DNA from: Trichobilharzia szidati
Taxonomy: Eukaryota; Platyhelminthes; Trematoda; Strigeidida; Schistosomatidae
Assembly: GCA_944472155.2 (NCBI GenBank)
Contig: OX235277.1
Span: 32,002,804-32,066,803, forward strand
DNA length: 64,000 bases
Direction of reading: 5' to 3'
The notes below the pieces were generated by a model that was not told the DNA's origin, did not search any database, and saw only the letters and a list, made by a program, of their open reading frames with translations. Below are positions 1 through 11,614 of the stretch, in pieces. Both the position numbers and the translations under genes were made by a program. Position 1 is the stretch's first letter. Every line of letters starts with the position of its first letter.

Positions 1-74
1 AAGTTACAAATTTTATAAGGAGTTAGAAAAAAACAAGCACACAAACATCAAGTCAGTAGAAGTCAACACGGTTG

Positions 75-1010
75 TTACCATGATAGTAGAAGTGGTTGGA
101 TGATTTTCTTTTGTATACATAACTCTGGTTTCTCCAACTGAATGGCTAAGGCTTCAACAATACAAAGGAGAAGAAAGCGTATTTTCTTTTGTAAGCTGTT
201 CTTCACTTTGTAGATCACTTTGAAGGAGGCGTTTGTTGAGATGGAATGGCTAGTGTTGACGAGATGTCCGATCATCACACTCCTTACAGAGCCACTATTA
301 CCTTTTGCAAGCATGCGGGATAGTGTTCTTCAATCCTTTTGGATAGGATACGTGTCAAACGACCAATGTACCTGGCTCCACAGTAACAGATGAACTGATA
401 TATGCACATAGAATTGGCTAGATGAAGGATCTTGTTCGTAAGGCTTCTGCAGATGAATATGTGACTGGAGAACATCACTGTTAGCGTTACTGCGATGAAT
501 GTCGTTTTCAAAGATGCTGAAATTTTTCTCTTGAGGATATCGCAAGCTAAGTCTACCTTGAAATCCAGATTCATATAAGGCATCTTTTTCGAAACGAGTA
601 GTGTTTCGTTCCTCTGGACCTTTGGTTTGATATTCTCGTTGACGAATCTTAGCGGGTATCCATTTAAGATGAAAGTTTCTTTCAGATTATCTAGTTCTGC
701 TTCCAGGGCATCAGGACTGCAGATGTGTCAGATCCGGGTGGCAAGTGATTTAATCAGAATTCGTTTCCTTGCGAAAAAGGCACTCGGCTGTAGAAATTTG
801 TTAGTTAACCGTTCCAAGTAGGTTTTCTATGGATTGACCTTCTTAAGGTTCCGTCAGGTCGTCTTGTTAGTTGCACATCAAGAAAGGGAACTTCGGATTT
901 GCATTCCACTTCTAGAGTGAATTTTATTGCAGGATGGCAGCTGTTGAATATTTTTAGTAACTGATTTTGGTCGTTAGTGTTTTTCATGACTATGAGAAAA
1001 CAACTCTCTG
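75..1010 (-). pseudogene. Penelope-like element, decayed reverse transcriptase C-terminus and GIY-YIG endonuclease
   Basis: Minus-strand fragments read in order as the end of a PLE polyprotein. At 805-987 there is the post-RT stretch with 'PFLDVQLTRRPDGTLRRSI' followed by KPTW. At 284-583 comes the GIY-YIG core 'CIYQFICYCGARYIGR' with KRIEEHYPA. At 75-314 is the terminal block with FKVIYKV, EALAIQLEKPELCIQKK and a final PLLLSW before the stop. The pieces lie in different frames, so the copy is dead and 5'-truncated near 1010. PLEs prime at chromosomal nicks, and GIY-YIG is their nuclease. Confidence 0.85.
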
Positions 1011-1774
1011 CTGAATAACCCGATGGATATCAGTTTCATCCTAATGGAATTAGTGTCATGAAAAAGGGAAGATGGAGAAAGGGAAAGGGGGAGGGGAACA
1101 GTCTTGAAGTATTTTTAGTTGAAACAAGAAAAGAGATGGGCAAAGGACAGAAATAAAAGAAAACAAATGGATGGGAATAAAAGATATGCAGTATTCTGGA
1201 ATTTTATTTAAATCTTTCCTTAACCTTTATTACTGTGTAACAATATAATGCAATGTAATGTAATGAACTGACAATAATTCTTTGAACTAAGCAATAACAA
1301 TCAAAGAATTTAAAAGTAATAATATGCACGTAAACACTGTTTTACAAAATGACGGACGCAGGGTCGGGTGGCGAGAAAATGCTGAAGGCGACGTAGAAAA
1401 CAAAAAGAACTTCGGTGTTTTATAAGAGTTCAAATTAATCGATAAAAAATCTTGGTAGTAATTAGTTGTAGTTTCATTTGCATTTGCTTTAACTATTTCT
1501 CCTCACAATTATGAATAAGAGGAGAACAAAAACCGAATGATCAATATGGATTACATATTTTTAAAATTTTATTTAAACACCAAAAATCTGATACAATATG
1601 GCATCAAAAAGATGCGCCACACAGTCATAATAATAAAACTACATATGAGGTGAAAAGTAAAAAAATATAGGTAGAGAACAGATAAAGTACTTTATCTGGT
1701 GAGGGGGGGGGAAGCAGTCACATATAACAAGTTCAAACATAATTCATCAATTATTGTCGGGAAGGGAAGAAAGA
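1011..1774. other. AT-rich non-coding stretch
   Basis: No coding-like ORF, splice-bounded exon or recognisable repeat was found. It contains a G-run near 1705 and general A/T richness. Confidence 0.5.
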
Positions 1775-2125
1775 AGGAAATTGCAACACATTCTTTACCG
1801 ATTACGATTCTTGGCCATATCCGATAACGTTTCGAACCACCAATTCGACCTGTCTCTCGAACTCCAACCCGGGAGTCCTAAAATAACACACCAACCGATG
1901 CTAACCTAACACAAATATCATTCACCTCACGACGCCAAGTAATGGGCTGACCACCTCTCCGCTTTTTTCCTCCCGTCCCAGGGCTAGCGAACAGAGACCT
2001 GTAGGGAAGCCTCTGGGATGATACTCGTAGCACATGTCCAAACCACCAAAGCCGGAGTTTTCAGAAGACGAAACTCAACGAATGGTGATCTCCACGGTAT
2101 TCTACTAGTAAGGTTCACCTACTTC
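1775..2125 (-). pseudogene. Non-LTR retrotransposon C-terminal fragment (different family from the adjacent RTE)
   Basis: Read on the minus strand, the region encodes a post-RT tail typical of trematode non-LTR elements: 'WFGHVLRVSSQRLPYRSLFA', then GTGGKKRRGGQPITWRRE, then a decayed tail after a stop. The W-x-GH-x-LR ... KKRRGGQ-x-TWRR layout parallels the RTE tail at 2.3-2.6 kb but is clearly another subfamily. It is 5'-truncated and broken. Family assignment is by motif recall only. Confidence 0.6.
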
Positions 2126-2149
2126 GCTCCATAGGAGCAAGTGAACTGA

Positions 2150-4075
2150 TACATGTGTATTATTATTATTGTTCCCTTGGGTTCCTAGTGGAACATAGGG
2201 CTTCAACTGCACGCCTCCACTTGCTCCTGTCTTCTGCCTCACTTTTCACTTGCATCCATGTTAGTCCCATACTTTTTCGACTCCTCTCCACACGATCTCC
2301 TCCATGTCACCCTTGGACGTCCCACTCGCCGCTTCCCTTTCGGGTTCCACTCGAGGGCCTGACGTGCGATATCACCCAGCGGCCTCCTCAGCGAGTGTCC
2401 AATCCATCTCCACTTCCTCCTGCATATTTGTTGGGCGATTGGTTCTTGTTTTGTTCGTTCCCATAGCTTTTTGTTGGTGATTCTTTCCGGCCATCTGATC
2501 TTCAGTATAGAGCGAAGACAGTTGTTGATAAAGGTCTGCAGCCTGTCGGAAATATTCTTGGTGACCCGCCAAGTTTCTGATCCGTATAGAAGAACTGACT
2601 TGACGTTTGCATTGAAAATCCGAATTTTGTTGTAGATGCTGAGTGACGAAGATTTCCAGATTGGTTTCAGGCTGATGAATGTGTTTCTCGCCTTCCCGAT
2701 TCCCGATTTGACATACTCGTCCGTTCCCCCTGTAGTTGAGACAATGCTTCCTAGATAAGTGAATGAAGTAACCTGTTTCAAATCCCTCCCGTTGATGGTG
2801 ATTGGCGCTGGATGTTGCTGTTGTTGTTGTTGTTGTCGGTTGGTCATTTTCATAACCTCCGTCTTGTCTATGTTCACCTGGAGTCCTGTCTTTGCTCCTT
2901 CTTCGACCAGTTTGTCATTTTCGCTTGTAAGTCTTCGATTTTGTGTGACATCAAACATAAATCATCCGCGAAATCCAGGTCTTCTAGATACTTCACGTCG
3001 GTCCAGGATATCCCTGCCTTCTCGTTTCCTACTGTCTGACGCATAATCCAGTCCATCACAATCAGGAATATCATTCGTGACAATAAGCACCCTTGTCTGA
3101 CTCCTGTGTATACTCCAAACGCCTCGCTGAGTTTTCCGTTGTGGATCACTTGACACGTGCCGTTGTCGTACAGTTGTTGAATAAGGTTGATGAATATTTG
3201 GGGTACGCCGTAGTACTCTAGTAGTTTCCAAATTACTTCGCGGTCAACGCTGTCGAAGGCCTTCTCAAAGTCTATGAAGTTGAGGTAGAGATTTGATTGC
3301 CATCCCATGGTTTGTTCGATGATAATGCGTAGAGTTGCAATTTGGTCAGAACATGATTCGCCCTTCCTGAATCCAGCTTGTTCTGGTCGGAGTTCTGTAT
3401 CCAGTGCGTCCTTTATTCTCTCCAGGATGATGCGACTCAGAATTTTACTTGGCGTCGACAGGAGCATGATTCCTCGCCAGTTCTTGCAGAGTCCTAGGTC
3501 GCCCTTCTTTGGTAGTTTCACGAGGTAACCTTTCCTCCAGTCAGTAGGCACCTTTCCCTCTTTCCAGATCTTTTGCAATAATGGAGTCATCATATCTGCT
3601 GTCGTCTGTGGGTCCGCTTTCAGTGCTTCAGGAGGTATTCCATCTGGTCCAGCTGCTTTTCCAGCTTTCAGAAGCTTGACTGCATTCAAGACTTCAGTTT
3701 CCTTTGGAGGATTGGTGTCAACTTGCAGTTGTGTACGTGCTGTTGTTGGTGTTTCTGGACGGGTTGCAGGTGGTGGTCGGTTCAAGAGTCCTTTGAAGTG
3801 GTCCGCCCATTGTTTAATCTGTCTTTCTTCCTTGGTAATTTGGTTCCCTTTGTTGTCTTTTATAGGTTTCACTTGTGGTGATCTCTTCCTGGATAGAGAC
3901 TTGGTTATCTGATATAGTGTCCTCAGGTCCCTTTCGGCTGCTGCCTTCTCAGCTTCAGTAGCCAGGTTGTCGTAGAATTGCCTTTTGTCCTTCCTGGTAC
4001 TCTTCTTCACTTCTTTGTCCAGTGCTGTGTAAGTTGAGCTCAGCGTCTCTTTCTCTTGTTCATCTTTGCCAACAG
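2150..4075 (-). mobile_element. RTE-clade non-LTR retrotransposon, 5'-truncated copy 1
   Basis: The reverse transcriptase reads at 2874-4010, with motifs GKAAGPDGIPPEA, LPKKGDLGLCKNWRGIMLL, RPEQAGFRKGESC, LNFIDFEKAFDSVDRE, GVRQGCLLSR and the catalytic FADD. After a one-base frameshift the C-terminus continues at 2239-2958 (VNIDKTEVMKM, a CAA-encoded poly-Gln run of eight, LLYGSETWR, GRPRVTWRRSC) and then shifts frame again. The 3' end carries the sequence complementary to CCTAGTGGAACATAGGG and a TAT-repeat tail at about 2155. The endonuclease half is absent. It is very similar to the copy at 21231-22706 and shares its frameshift and its Pro-to-Arg change in GCLLSR. It lies downstream of the exon at 5038, probably in an intron. 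Confidence 0.92.
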
Positions 4076-4599
4076 TGGATCACTGTCTCTGATGTTTTGA
4101 TAAATAAAAGGTTGCATGGAGACACAGAGATGAAGGAAAGAATGTTTTTCGAGATGCTTCCTCTAATCTGCTTCGAAGAATTTCAGCTATTAAATTTCAC
4201 GGCTTCATCTCACGTCCTATTTAAAACTTTTCTCATTTGCAGAATTGTCAATTATACTTTTCACTATGTTTATTAGTGAATACAAGTGGATAATATTTCT
4301 GAATTAGTGTTTGGGAAGTACTCCAGTTCTCCATCTAATGTGTCTTCGCTGTATATGTGAAAGATTCTTGTCAGAAGACATTTCATGGGGTTGTATATCC
4401 CAAATATGGTCTTTATTAAGAGAACCTAGGGCAGGATACACAGATAAAGCTATAGGAGATTCAGCCGAAAATTACTGAGCTTTATAATAAGCATATTCTT
4501 GAACTGAAGTACAATGAAGTAGTACTTTGCCATTTTTTTAAACATTTACGGATGAGTAACTAGAAAATAAATCTAATATTGACCAGTGACTTACTAAGG
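4076..4599. other. AT-rich non-coding stretch
   Basis: No feature was recognised between the 5' truncation of the RTE copy and the next SINE. It is presumably intronic to the gene starting at 5286. Confidence 0.4.
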
Positions 4600-4945
4600 A
4601 ATGAAGCTGTCTGAAGATCTAGTGGGAAGTTTCGACCAGCTGAGTCCACTAAGTCACCGATGACATTGACAGGCATTCGCCCTATATATCATAAATTGTT
4701 ACGAGTTTGAATTCATGACGTGGCCATTGAATTCCATCCCAGTGGCTGAATGGTCGACAAGATCGTCTCGTAACTTAAACGTCCTGGGTACGATACCCAG
4801 TGGGGTCATGGGTGCGTACTAGTAAAGATTTCAAAGCGTGGACGAAATAGCTGTCCAGTAGTCCCTGGTTTTCAATGTTTCTCTAGGTGGTATCAAGCCG
4901 TGATCAAACTTAAAATCAATCGAATCCCTACAAACTAACATTTGA
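4600..4945 (+). repeat. S-alpha-like tRNA-derived SINE
   Basis: The element has a 5' leader (CACCGATGACATTGACAGG), a tRNA-like head with A box TGGCTGAATGG and a degenerate B box, the phrase GGGTGCGTACT, a decayed hammerhead-like segment (GGACGAAATAGCTGTCCAG) and the usual 3' end (CCGTGATCAAAC ... ATCCCTACAAAC). It is a diverged, full-length copy. Confidence 0.8.
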
Positions 4946-5037
4946 GAGAAAACTTTCTCGGTGTTCTTCAAAATAGTGAGTAATGCATAAGAACATAATG
5001 TTTTGAGTAAGAAAAAAAATACACATTGCTTACTTAC

Positions 5038-5286
5038 TCTTTTCTGAAGTATTTTAATCTGTTCAGCATTAGTGACTAGTGTCTTTGCAGAATCCAAGAG
5101 GACTGCTTGAAATCGATACTGCTTAAACAAACGAACACCACCGACATGGTGTTTTGACTGTTGAAGATCTTCCTTCAGTATAATTGGAAAAGGGAGGGCT
5201 GCTTTTGGTAAGATAGGCAATGATGACGATGCAGTTTTCTCCTGCCTTGATTTACTTCCTTTTGGACGACCAAGAAGAACCTCCAT
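5038..5286 (-). CDS. First coding exon of an unidentified second gene
   Basis: An 83-codon open stretch starts with ATG at 5286 and ends in phase 0 at a perfect donor, GTAAGT (5037-5032). Thirteen bases upstream of the ATG there is a strong 3' splice site, a pyrimidine tract ending CTCTCAG with the exon starting at 5299. The 5' UTR is therefore spliced, either from an upstream exon or by spliced-leader trans-splicing, which flatworms use. The product begins MEVLLGRPKGSKSRQEK, a basic AT-hook-like GRPKGSK, and ends in an amphipathic stretch, LVTNAEQIKILQKR. No family was recognised. Downstream exons were not found and may lie left of the window, with the 4.6 kb SINE and the RTE copy in the intron. 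Confidence 0.5.
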
Positions 5287-5494
5287 CAGATTTTATTTGC
5301 TGAGAGAAGAAAAACAACAAAAAGAGATGGACGGAAGTGAATCATTCACATGCAGAAGAAAGTACAGCTCAAGAGGTTAGTTAGTAAAGCCTATTCTATT
5401 TTTACTTTGGCTTCGTGCTAAATATAAATTTCCAAGATAAATGGATTAAAACGATGCATCTTCATAGAAGGCTTTGAACTTCATCCAGTCATTT

Positions 5495-5750
5495 TTTCAT
5501 TTATTTGCACTCCTAGTGGAACATAGGGCTACAAGCTGTAAGCTTTGAAGTTTCAATAGCGGTGGTGATGTTTTTACAGCGTGAGGTTGTTGTGTTCCCT
5601 TTCGCACACCCAACATACCCAGTTTTCCGGGCTTACCACGTATCTAGGCGAGGTTTAGTAGGGTGCCGACCAGGAATCGAGCCGGAAACAGATAAGGCGT
5701 GGTTGGCTAGTACTCGAACCCTTCAACCACCGACACAGGTGAAGAATTCA
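5495..5750 (-). repeat. tRNA-derived SINE with RTE-type 3' end
   Basis: On the minus strand it has a tRNA-like head (GGTGGTTGAAGGGTTCGAGT region), a body with CCCGGAAAACTGGG, and a 3' end complementary to CCTAGTGGAACATAGGGCT. That 3' end is the same as the terminus of the RTE copies in this window. The copy is decayed. Confidence 0.7.
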
Positions 5751-6029
5751 AAACCCTGACAAAACAACTCTCCTGTCCACTGTTTTTATTCCTTTACATA
5801 ATCCGTTTTCAATTTCTACAGTTGAGTCCAAGTGTTCCCTCGTGTATAGATTGTATCATAAAATGTAATTACTTGTCCAACTGGATACATTCAATTAAAA
5901 ATGTTTACTTTTCCCTAGTGTAGAATTCTATATGAAAAGTAGTCGAATAATTACTTTAAAGAGATAACATATTGAAGTATATTTTAAAAAAATATTTTCG
6001 TACTTTTGTTTTTGAGGCTGAGCACATGT

Positions 6030-6350
6030 TGAGAACAGCAATCCAGACAAACAACTTACCGATTGACCTGGACACAATTAATAAGAATAACTTTCCTGTC
6101 AAATGGTTTCACTAAACCGAAATATTCAATCTCTGTTGACATGTCAGCTCCTAGTGCGAGGCCGCCTAAGGATGAACATGATGTTGTTTGATAGATGGTG
6201 ACTAGCGGTGGAATGGAGGATTCAAATCTTATCCTAGTTTGACACTGATCATCTGAATGTAGCTGCAATCTCCATTGAGTGGTGGTATCCTCACTGAGAA
6301 TTGAAGCCAGTATCCACCATTTCAAACACCAAACTGTGGTTAACTAGTCG
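6030..6350. repeat. Dispersed repeat, unnamed family
   Basis: It shares order and phrases (TGGTATCCTCACTGAGAA, CATTTCAAACACCA and a following TAACTAGTCGG) with 16700-16935 and 27930-28130. It contains no convincing coding frame. It is possibly another tRNA-like SINE. Confidence 0.45.
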
Positions 6351-6589
6351 GAAATATGACAAAATATATGTCGCATTCCAACACTGCTAGTTATCACCTG
6401 TCAAACGAACATCAGTCAGCATACAACACATTATTGGAGTGATATTAAAATAACTTCAATAGTTTTTATCAACAGATGTTCCATTAAGACAAACAATAAT
6501 CAAATAAAGTGATCATATACACTGAAATATATAAAAATGGAGTAATACGTTCGAAAAGAGGAAAACAGCTAAAATTATTTGAGAACACA

Positions 6590-6850
6590 TGCTCCCCAAT
6601 AATATTGGCTGGTGGTGGCGCTACAAACAGACGATTGACAGAAGTTTAAATTCGTGGACCATTGGGTCCCTTCCGTGTTACTGAATCATCAACGAGCTCG
6701 CTTCGCAACCGAAAGATGCTGGGTTCGGTCCCTAATAGGTGGGGGTTATGGGTGCGTACTACAGAAGAGTTCAGTACTCCCTGGTTCTGTAACTGACACC
6801 AATCCGTGATCAAAATTAAAACCACTCAAATCCTTGAAAATAAAACTAAT
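6590..6850 (+). repeat. S-alpha-like SINE, diverged
   Basis: Recognisable parts are the leader (AATATTGGCTGGTGG), GGACCATTGGGTCCC, a B-box-like GGGTTCGGTCCC, GGTGCGTACT and the 3' end CCGTGATCAAA. The hammerhead-like part is deleted down to a short remnant. Confidence 0.7.
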
Positions 6851-7489
6851 TCATGGAATATTGTAAAGCTACAAAAACAAAAACAAATAGTACTGAAATT
6901 AGTCAGCAAAATACTGTAGTGCAGAAAGATTAAATATCCAATGTCTTATTGTTCTAAGAGGATTCAATAGCTTGCCTTACTTCGACCCCTTCTATGCTAC
7001 TATTCAAAGATATCTCAATGAAGGAATACTATTGTAAACAAGTGAAGCACAAATACACATACATATACCATTACTGGATTGATACAACATATTATATTAG
7101 CATTATTATTTAGAGATTGTAAAGCCTTGTGATTACATTTTATTATCTCGTAATCAATATTGTTGTAAATTAGCACTCGTGACTACAGCATGATATTCAT
7201 TCATTAAATATTAAGAGTAATTGTTATTAAGATAGAAGTAGCACAGAAAAAGTTTTTTTCTACAAAAAAACAAAAACAACACGACGACAGTAAACTCCCA
7301 CAATTTATTTGAGTATGCAACTATATACATTATGTACATACATTTCATGTGTATATGTATTATATATATGTGTACGTAATCTAGAATTAAAACAATAAAA
7401 AGTAATTACCACAGTCATCAGATATATTTGCTAAAATGTTTAGGATTTCGAAAAGGTTTCATTGTGAACAAATCTGACTCTTCTTACTC
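6851..7489. other. AT-rich non-coding stretch
   Basis: No gene or repeat was recognised. There are short TATATATG runs near 7340-7370. Confidence 0.4.
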
Positions 7490-7870
7490 CTAGTAGGACG
7501 GGCGAGCTACTTTGTCAGCCGTCAAGTCGTGATTTACGTATGTAATGATACGATAACTTGATTGAAAAGTTTTGATACGTTTATTTATGAAATAATTTAA
7601 TGAATACTGCGATGTTATAAAACCGATCGGATTTTTTTATTTATTTGTGGCTTAAATTTCTGAGGGTTTGTAAATATAAACACCACGTATTTTGTCTAAT
7701 AAAGGTTATCATTTAGGTCGTCGTTTTTCCCAGTCTGGCTGTGTCTATCTCAGTGTGGGAATTATTTGTCAAGTGGTCAGTTGGATAAAGTGTCATGTTT
7801 TTGAGGCAGGCACATTCCAGTGAAGTTAGCCGGACTTAAAAATCAGTAATACTCCGTCATAACAATTATC
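7490..7870 (+). repeat. Dispersed repeat (partner at 26530-26850)
   Basis: It shares a colinear order of phrases with 26530-26850 in the same orientation: GATAACTTGATTG, GGGTTTGTAAATA, TTTATC/GTCTAATAAA, GGTCGTCGTTT, CCAGTTGGAT, and a common end, CATTCCAGTGAAGTTAG. No ORF is conserved. It could be a solo LTR or an unnamed SINE. Confidence 0.55.
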
Positions 7871-8114
7871 CACCCTTTGATTCATCAGATCTTGAAAAAT
7901 TCCCAACCAGAAAAATTATACCTGATTAAATGCCTCAGAATTGTTATAGTTAAAGTTTGCATGAATTATTAAGTTATTTTGCTCTCAACACTTTTAACTT
8001 TTTCCAACCTTATTCTACATACTTCAGCAAACATTGTTTAGTACAACATGTGCAGGAAAATTCCAGTCATACATTTCAACTAATAACTATTCACAACCTC
8101 GTCTACTGACTTAC

Positions 8115-8163
8115 CTTCTTTATCTACTAATACCATACTTCTAAAAACAGTATAACTTGCCAT
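8115..8163 (-). CDS. Possible first coding exon (weak)
   Basis: An ATG at 8163 opens MASYTVFRSMVLVDKE, followed by a split Gly codon at a consensus donor, GTAAGT (8114-8109). Sixteen bases upstream of the ATG is an acceptor-like TCTCTAG. The coding quality looks plausible, but 16 codons are few and no in-frame partner exon was found. The exon at 5286 starts its own ATG after a splice site that is out of frame with this one. It could be chance. Confidence 0.22.
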
Positions 8164-8679
8164 AACGTTACACCTAGAGATTCCGAAGTGAATGAACATA
8201 TCCATGGTAATGTCTCACATAAACAAAAAAATCGAAGCATAATACGCATATGGCTATGATGGATAGCCAGATACCTTGAGTCTTCTATATATGTTGGAAA
8301 TCGGCATGTACCAAACGTGTCTTTGTATGCTGAAGTTTCATCTAAAATCAATCTATTGGTACTGACATTCCATCCCAGATACTTGAAGTAATCAGTACAT
8401 CTTGATTATTTCATTCTTTATCTTTTCATCCTAGAGTCAATACAACCTGTCGTGTAAAACCATCCTACATATATCATGCGAGGGTAAAACATTTCAAACA
8501 GAGTCAGAAATTTGTCATAATCTTCACCCGAAAGCACTGTATTTTCTGTATTCTTCAAGTCATCCTGACGACCTCTGAGATACATTATTCTTAATTCACA
8601 AGCGCGTAACAAATACGCATTCACGGGAAGAGTCATTTGTCAGCTTATATCTCAATAAATCCTGAATACCTTTAAGTGG

Positions 8680-8800
8680 CAACACTTCTGACTACAGCAC
8701 TAGTTGACCCCGTTCAAATCGCAGAAGAGACATCAGTCCTTTCAGGGTCGCAGATATGCCTTACTAACGAGTGTCTTCCGATTGCCTCCAACCATCTATC
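8680..8800. repeat. Fragment of the short inverted-terminal repeat family with tRNA-like centre
   Basis: It ends CCGATTGCCTCCAACCATC, the same terminal arm as at 30330-30583 and 14680-15025. It also contains the phrase 'GACCCCGTTCAAAT'. Only one arm is present. Confidence 0.5.
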
Positions 8801-8984
8801 AAAACATATACTACACACAAATGACAACAAACGTCAATTTTGTATAGAACATCTGAAGAACACATAATTCAGCAAATAGATCTCTATTTGTACTATCACC
8901 TCAAAGGTGTGCAATTATTTAGGGGGCAGGGGTGTCCATAAATAAAATATTAATTGACAACAGATAGATCTCTTGTTGATTTAT

Positions 8985-9192
8985 GTGATCTTAATTTTTA
9001 TTTTTGTTTTTTGATTATAGCTTGACTCCACACGGTATTTTTGGTACGAGTATGGAATCTTCAGCATGTGATATCGGTAGCCTGATTTGGCAGGCCAACC
9101 ATTGATATCGGGTTTGCGTCCGCAGGGGATCGAACCAATGACCATGTGCATGGTCGGCGAGAGGCCTAACCGCTATGCCACTGATGCATTAG
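8985..9192 (-). repeat. Third tRNA-derived SINE family, copy 1
   Basis: Minus strand: the head has an A-box-like TGGCATAGCGGTTAG and a B-box-like GGTTCGATCCC, then GCGGACGCAAACCCGATATC. The 3' end carries ATGCTGAAGATTCCATACTC, GTGTGGAGTCAAGC and an A-rich tail at 8985-9020. The same family is found at 14757-14940. Confidence 0.75.
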
Positions 9193-9435
9193 CGGTGGTG
9201 TGATACAGACAATGTATGCCAATGGAATATTGTTCTCACATATTCACACTGTTCAATTCTGCATTAGCAACCGAATACTATGTATATTTGAACATTCTAT
9301 TTCATGTCGTTTGATGTAAAGCGAAATCATACGCTCAGTGATTGGTTAAAGAATATTAACTGTATATATATATAAACAGCGGTTTGATCAGTGAAAAATA
9401 TGCCTTGGCTTCCGTATCTTGCCTTCTGTTGGTAC
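9193..9435. repeat. Dispersed repeat, inverted partner at 20505-20749
   Basis: About 240 bp are nearly identical, in opposite orientation, to 20505-20749. Shared landmarks are TGTGATACAGACAATG, AACATTCTATTTCATG, ACGCTCAGTGATTGG, the (TA)n block and AACAGCGGTTTGATC. No conserved ORF was found. Confidence 0.75.
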
Positions 9436-9479
9436 AAAATGACATGGGAAATTTTTATAGAGTTTCTGAAAAACATAAA

Positions 9480-9680
9480 AGATAATACATAGGTCCGGTT
9501 TCGACTCCCAGCTGAGGAACTGCCTAAATCTGACCCAGACAGTTGTAACCCCGGAAAACCGGGAAAAGTAAGCATGAAGCCACCAACCCCACCCCGTTAA
9601 AACACTACAGAAGCTTCAAAGTCTAATGTTTCAAGCCATATCTTCTACTGAGAATGCAAAGGAGAGAATAAAGAATATTA
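9480..9680 (+). repeat. Decayed tRNA-derived SINE with RTE-type 3' end
   Basis: It has CCGGTTTCGACTCCC (decayed B box), CCCCGGAAAACCGGG, CCCACCCCGTTAAAA and a weakened 3' end (TTCAAGCCATATCTTCTACTG). The order is the same as in the copy at 12730. Confidence 0.55.
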
Positions 9681-11102
9681 AGAGATAAACAGTATGGAAA
9701 AATATGTCTGACCCCTGGATTTCCTATCTGTTAATTATCATCAGCGGGTGTATGCGTGTGCTTGTAATTGCTGTAGCATTTTTCAGTGATCTAATCAACA
9801 ACTAGGTAACAAAAATGCCTAAATCTGGCATCGAATGAAGGAGAATTTCAGCCTATCATCGTCAAAAAACACAAAAGCACCAGGATCATTTAATAGGAGT
9901 GTAGGCGGTCAACTTGAAAAGGGGAACTGCCCTTCTTCAAGATGATAAATTTTTTTAAAAATAAACAGAAAATCCTCTGTTTCATGAAATCACTAAATAC
10001 CAGTTTTCGTTTTCTGTTGAAAACTTTAGTATAACACATATGTATTTTATCTATGAGAAATACCCTAAATATTAGAAGGTATTAAAATTAACGAAACAGA
10101 CATTGAACACTTAGTGATTATCGTAATCATATTTGACTTAATGTAAGCACAATCAAAAACCTGCGCTGAAGATGTTGTCTATATTTTAAGAGTAGTCACT
10201 GTTGATAATAATTATGTCCTTGTTTAAATAGTATCAAGTTGTTAAAATCAGTAGGAATATAGTTCAAAAACACATGTATTAATGGTAATATACATAAATA
10301 TGTATAATAGTGAATTTGATATCCAATAAAATTAAGAAGAAAACGTATGTGATAATTGAAGATAGTTAGAACAATGATGACCAAGGTAGCGAAAGTGTTT
10401 GAACAAATTTCCTATGAACACATAAGTCAGGCCTCTCTAGGTGGATTCCTACGGTTTCAGCTAGCTACACGTAAAAGACAAACTCTTAAGGCAAAATTGA
10501 GATACTTCGGAGTACGGTAAGTGTAAGTCGATAACTTCAATAGTTTTCTTAAACTCAACTTCGTATGTGTAGGATCTACAACATGGACTGAAACAAAGCT
10601 GTTTATTTCTCACTTAATCACACGCAGGATGCTGGTGTTCAGAAATCCGAATCTTTTACACCATTGTTTTAACGATCTTTAATTGTAGTCTAAATTTTGC
10701 TTCTTAATTTTATCTGATAATCAATTCAGTATTACATTTTAAGCATCTTATCACTCCTACATCTTTTGGAACCCTAATTCTGTTGATCTTAACAACTGGA
10801 TATTATTTTTAAAAATTTACAATAATAATTATTATTATTTAGTAGGCACACAGTATCGAATAATAGATTTATACACATTAAATCACTTAACTATTTCATT
10901 TTTACCATTCAGAATTCAATTAATAGTAGTCAACATGATTCACATTATTATTAACAATAGATAATATTCTATAATATACCAACCACGGATCCAACAAAAA
11001 TAATGTATGAATATACATCTATCTCATGACTTCGAGTTACACGCATAATTTTTAAACATTCCTATTATTTATATTAGAACAAGACATATAAGCGAACAAT
11101 AT
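9681..11102. other. AT-rich non-coding stretch
   Basis: No coding frame, exon or identifiable repeat was seen. Confidence 0.4.
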
Positions 11103-11582
11103 TGTTTTAATTAGATCTTCTTCAGGCTTTACTCTAATTTATCTATACTTATATATAAAACAAAATTCAACCAATGATGGTGAGTTTGTGCATCAAATAA
11201 TAATGATAATAATGGTGTGGTAAGTGTTTTGAACGTCAGTAATAACGATGATTATAATGATAACAAAATAATGATAATAAGGTGTATGCACGTGATGATA
11301 AGAATAACGAAGATAATAATGTGTGTATGTAGGCAATTCAATAAATAAATAAATTAGTTCATGAGGTGGACGTCGAAAAATCGTTCAAAATTATCAAAAG
11401 GCAAAAGAGCTCAAGTTTGCTGAAGCCATTTCCATCAAGCGCCTGGAACCTGATTTTTGCGTTCAGAAAGAAACACTTATCAGTCTTTCTTTGCCCTGGT
11501 AACTGGATATTTTCATCTCTCATCTGAATGCGTAATCCCGAAAAGTTTCCATTGTGTATGATTATTATTCTTCGGAATAATG

Positions 11583-11614
<32 letters not shown>

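Noticed and set aside
2155..2466. Plus-strand ORFs opposite the RTE copies (2155-3912, 21337-22624, 32601-34756)
   Set aside because: They are antisense shadows of the retrotransposon reading frames.
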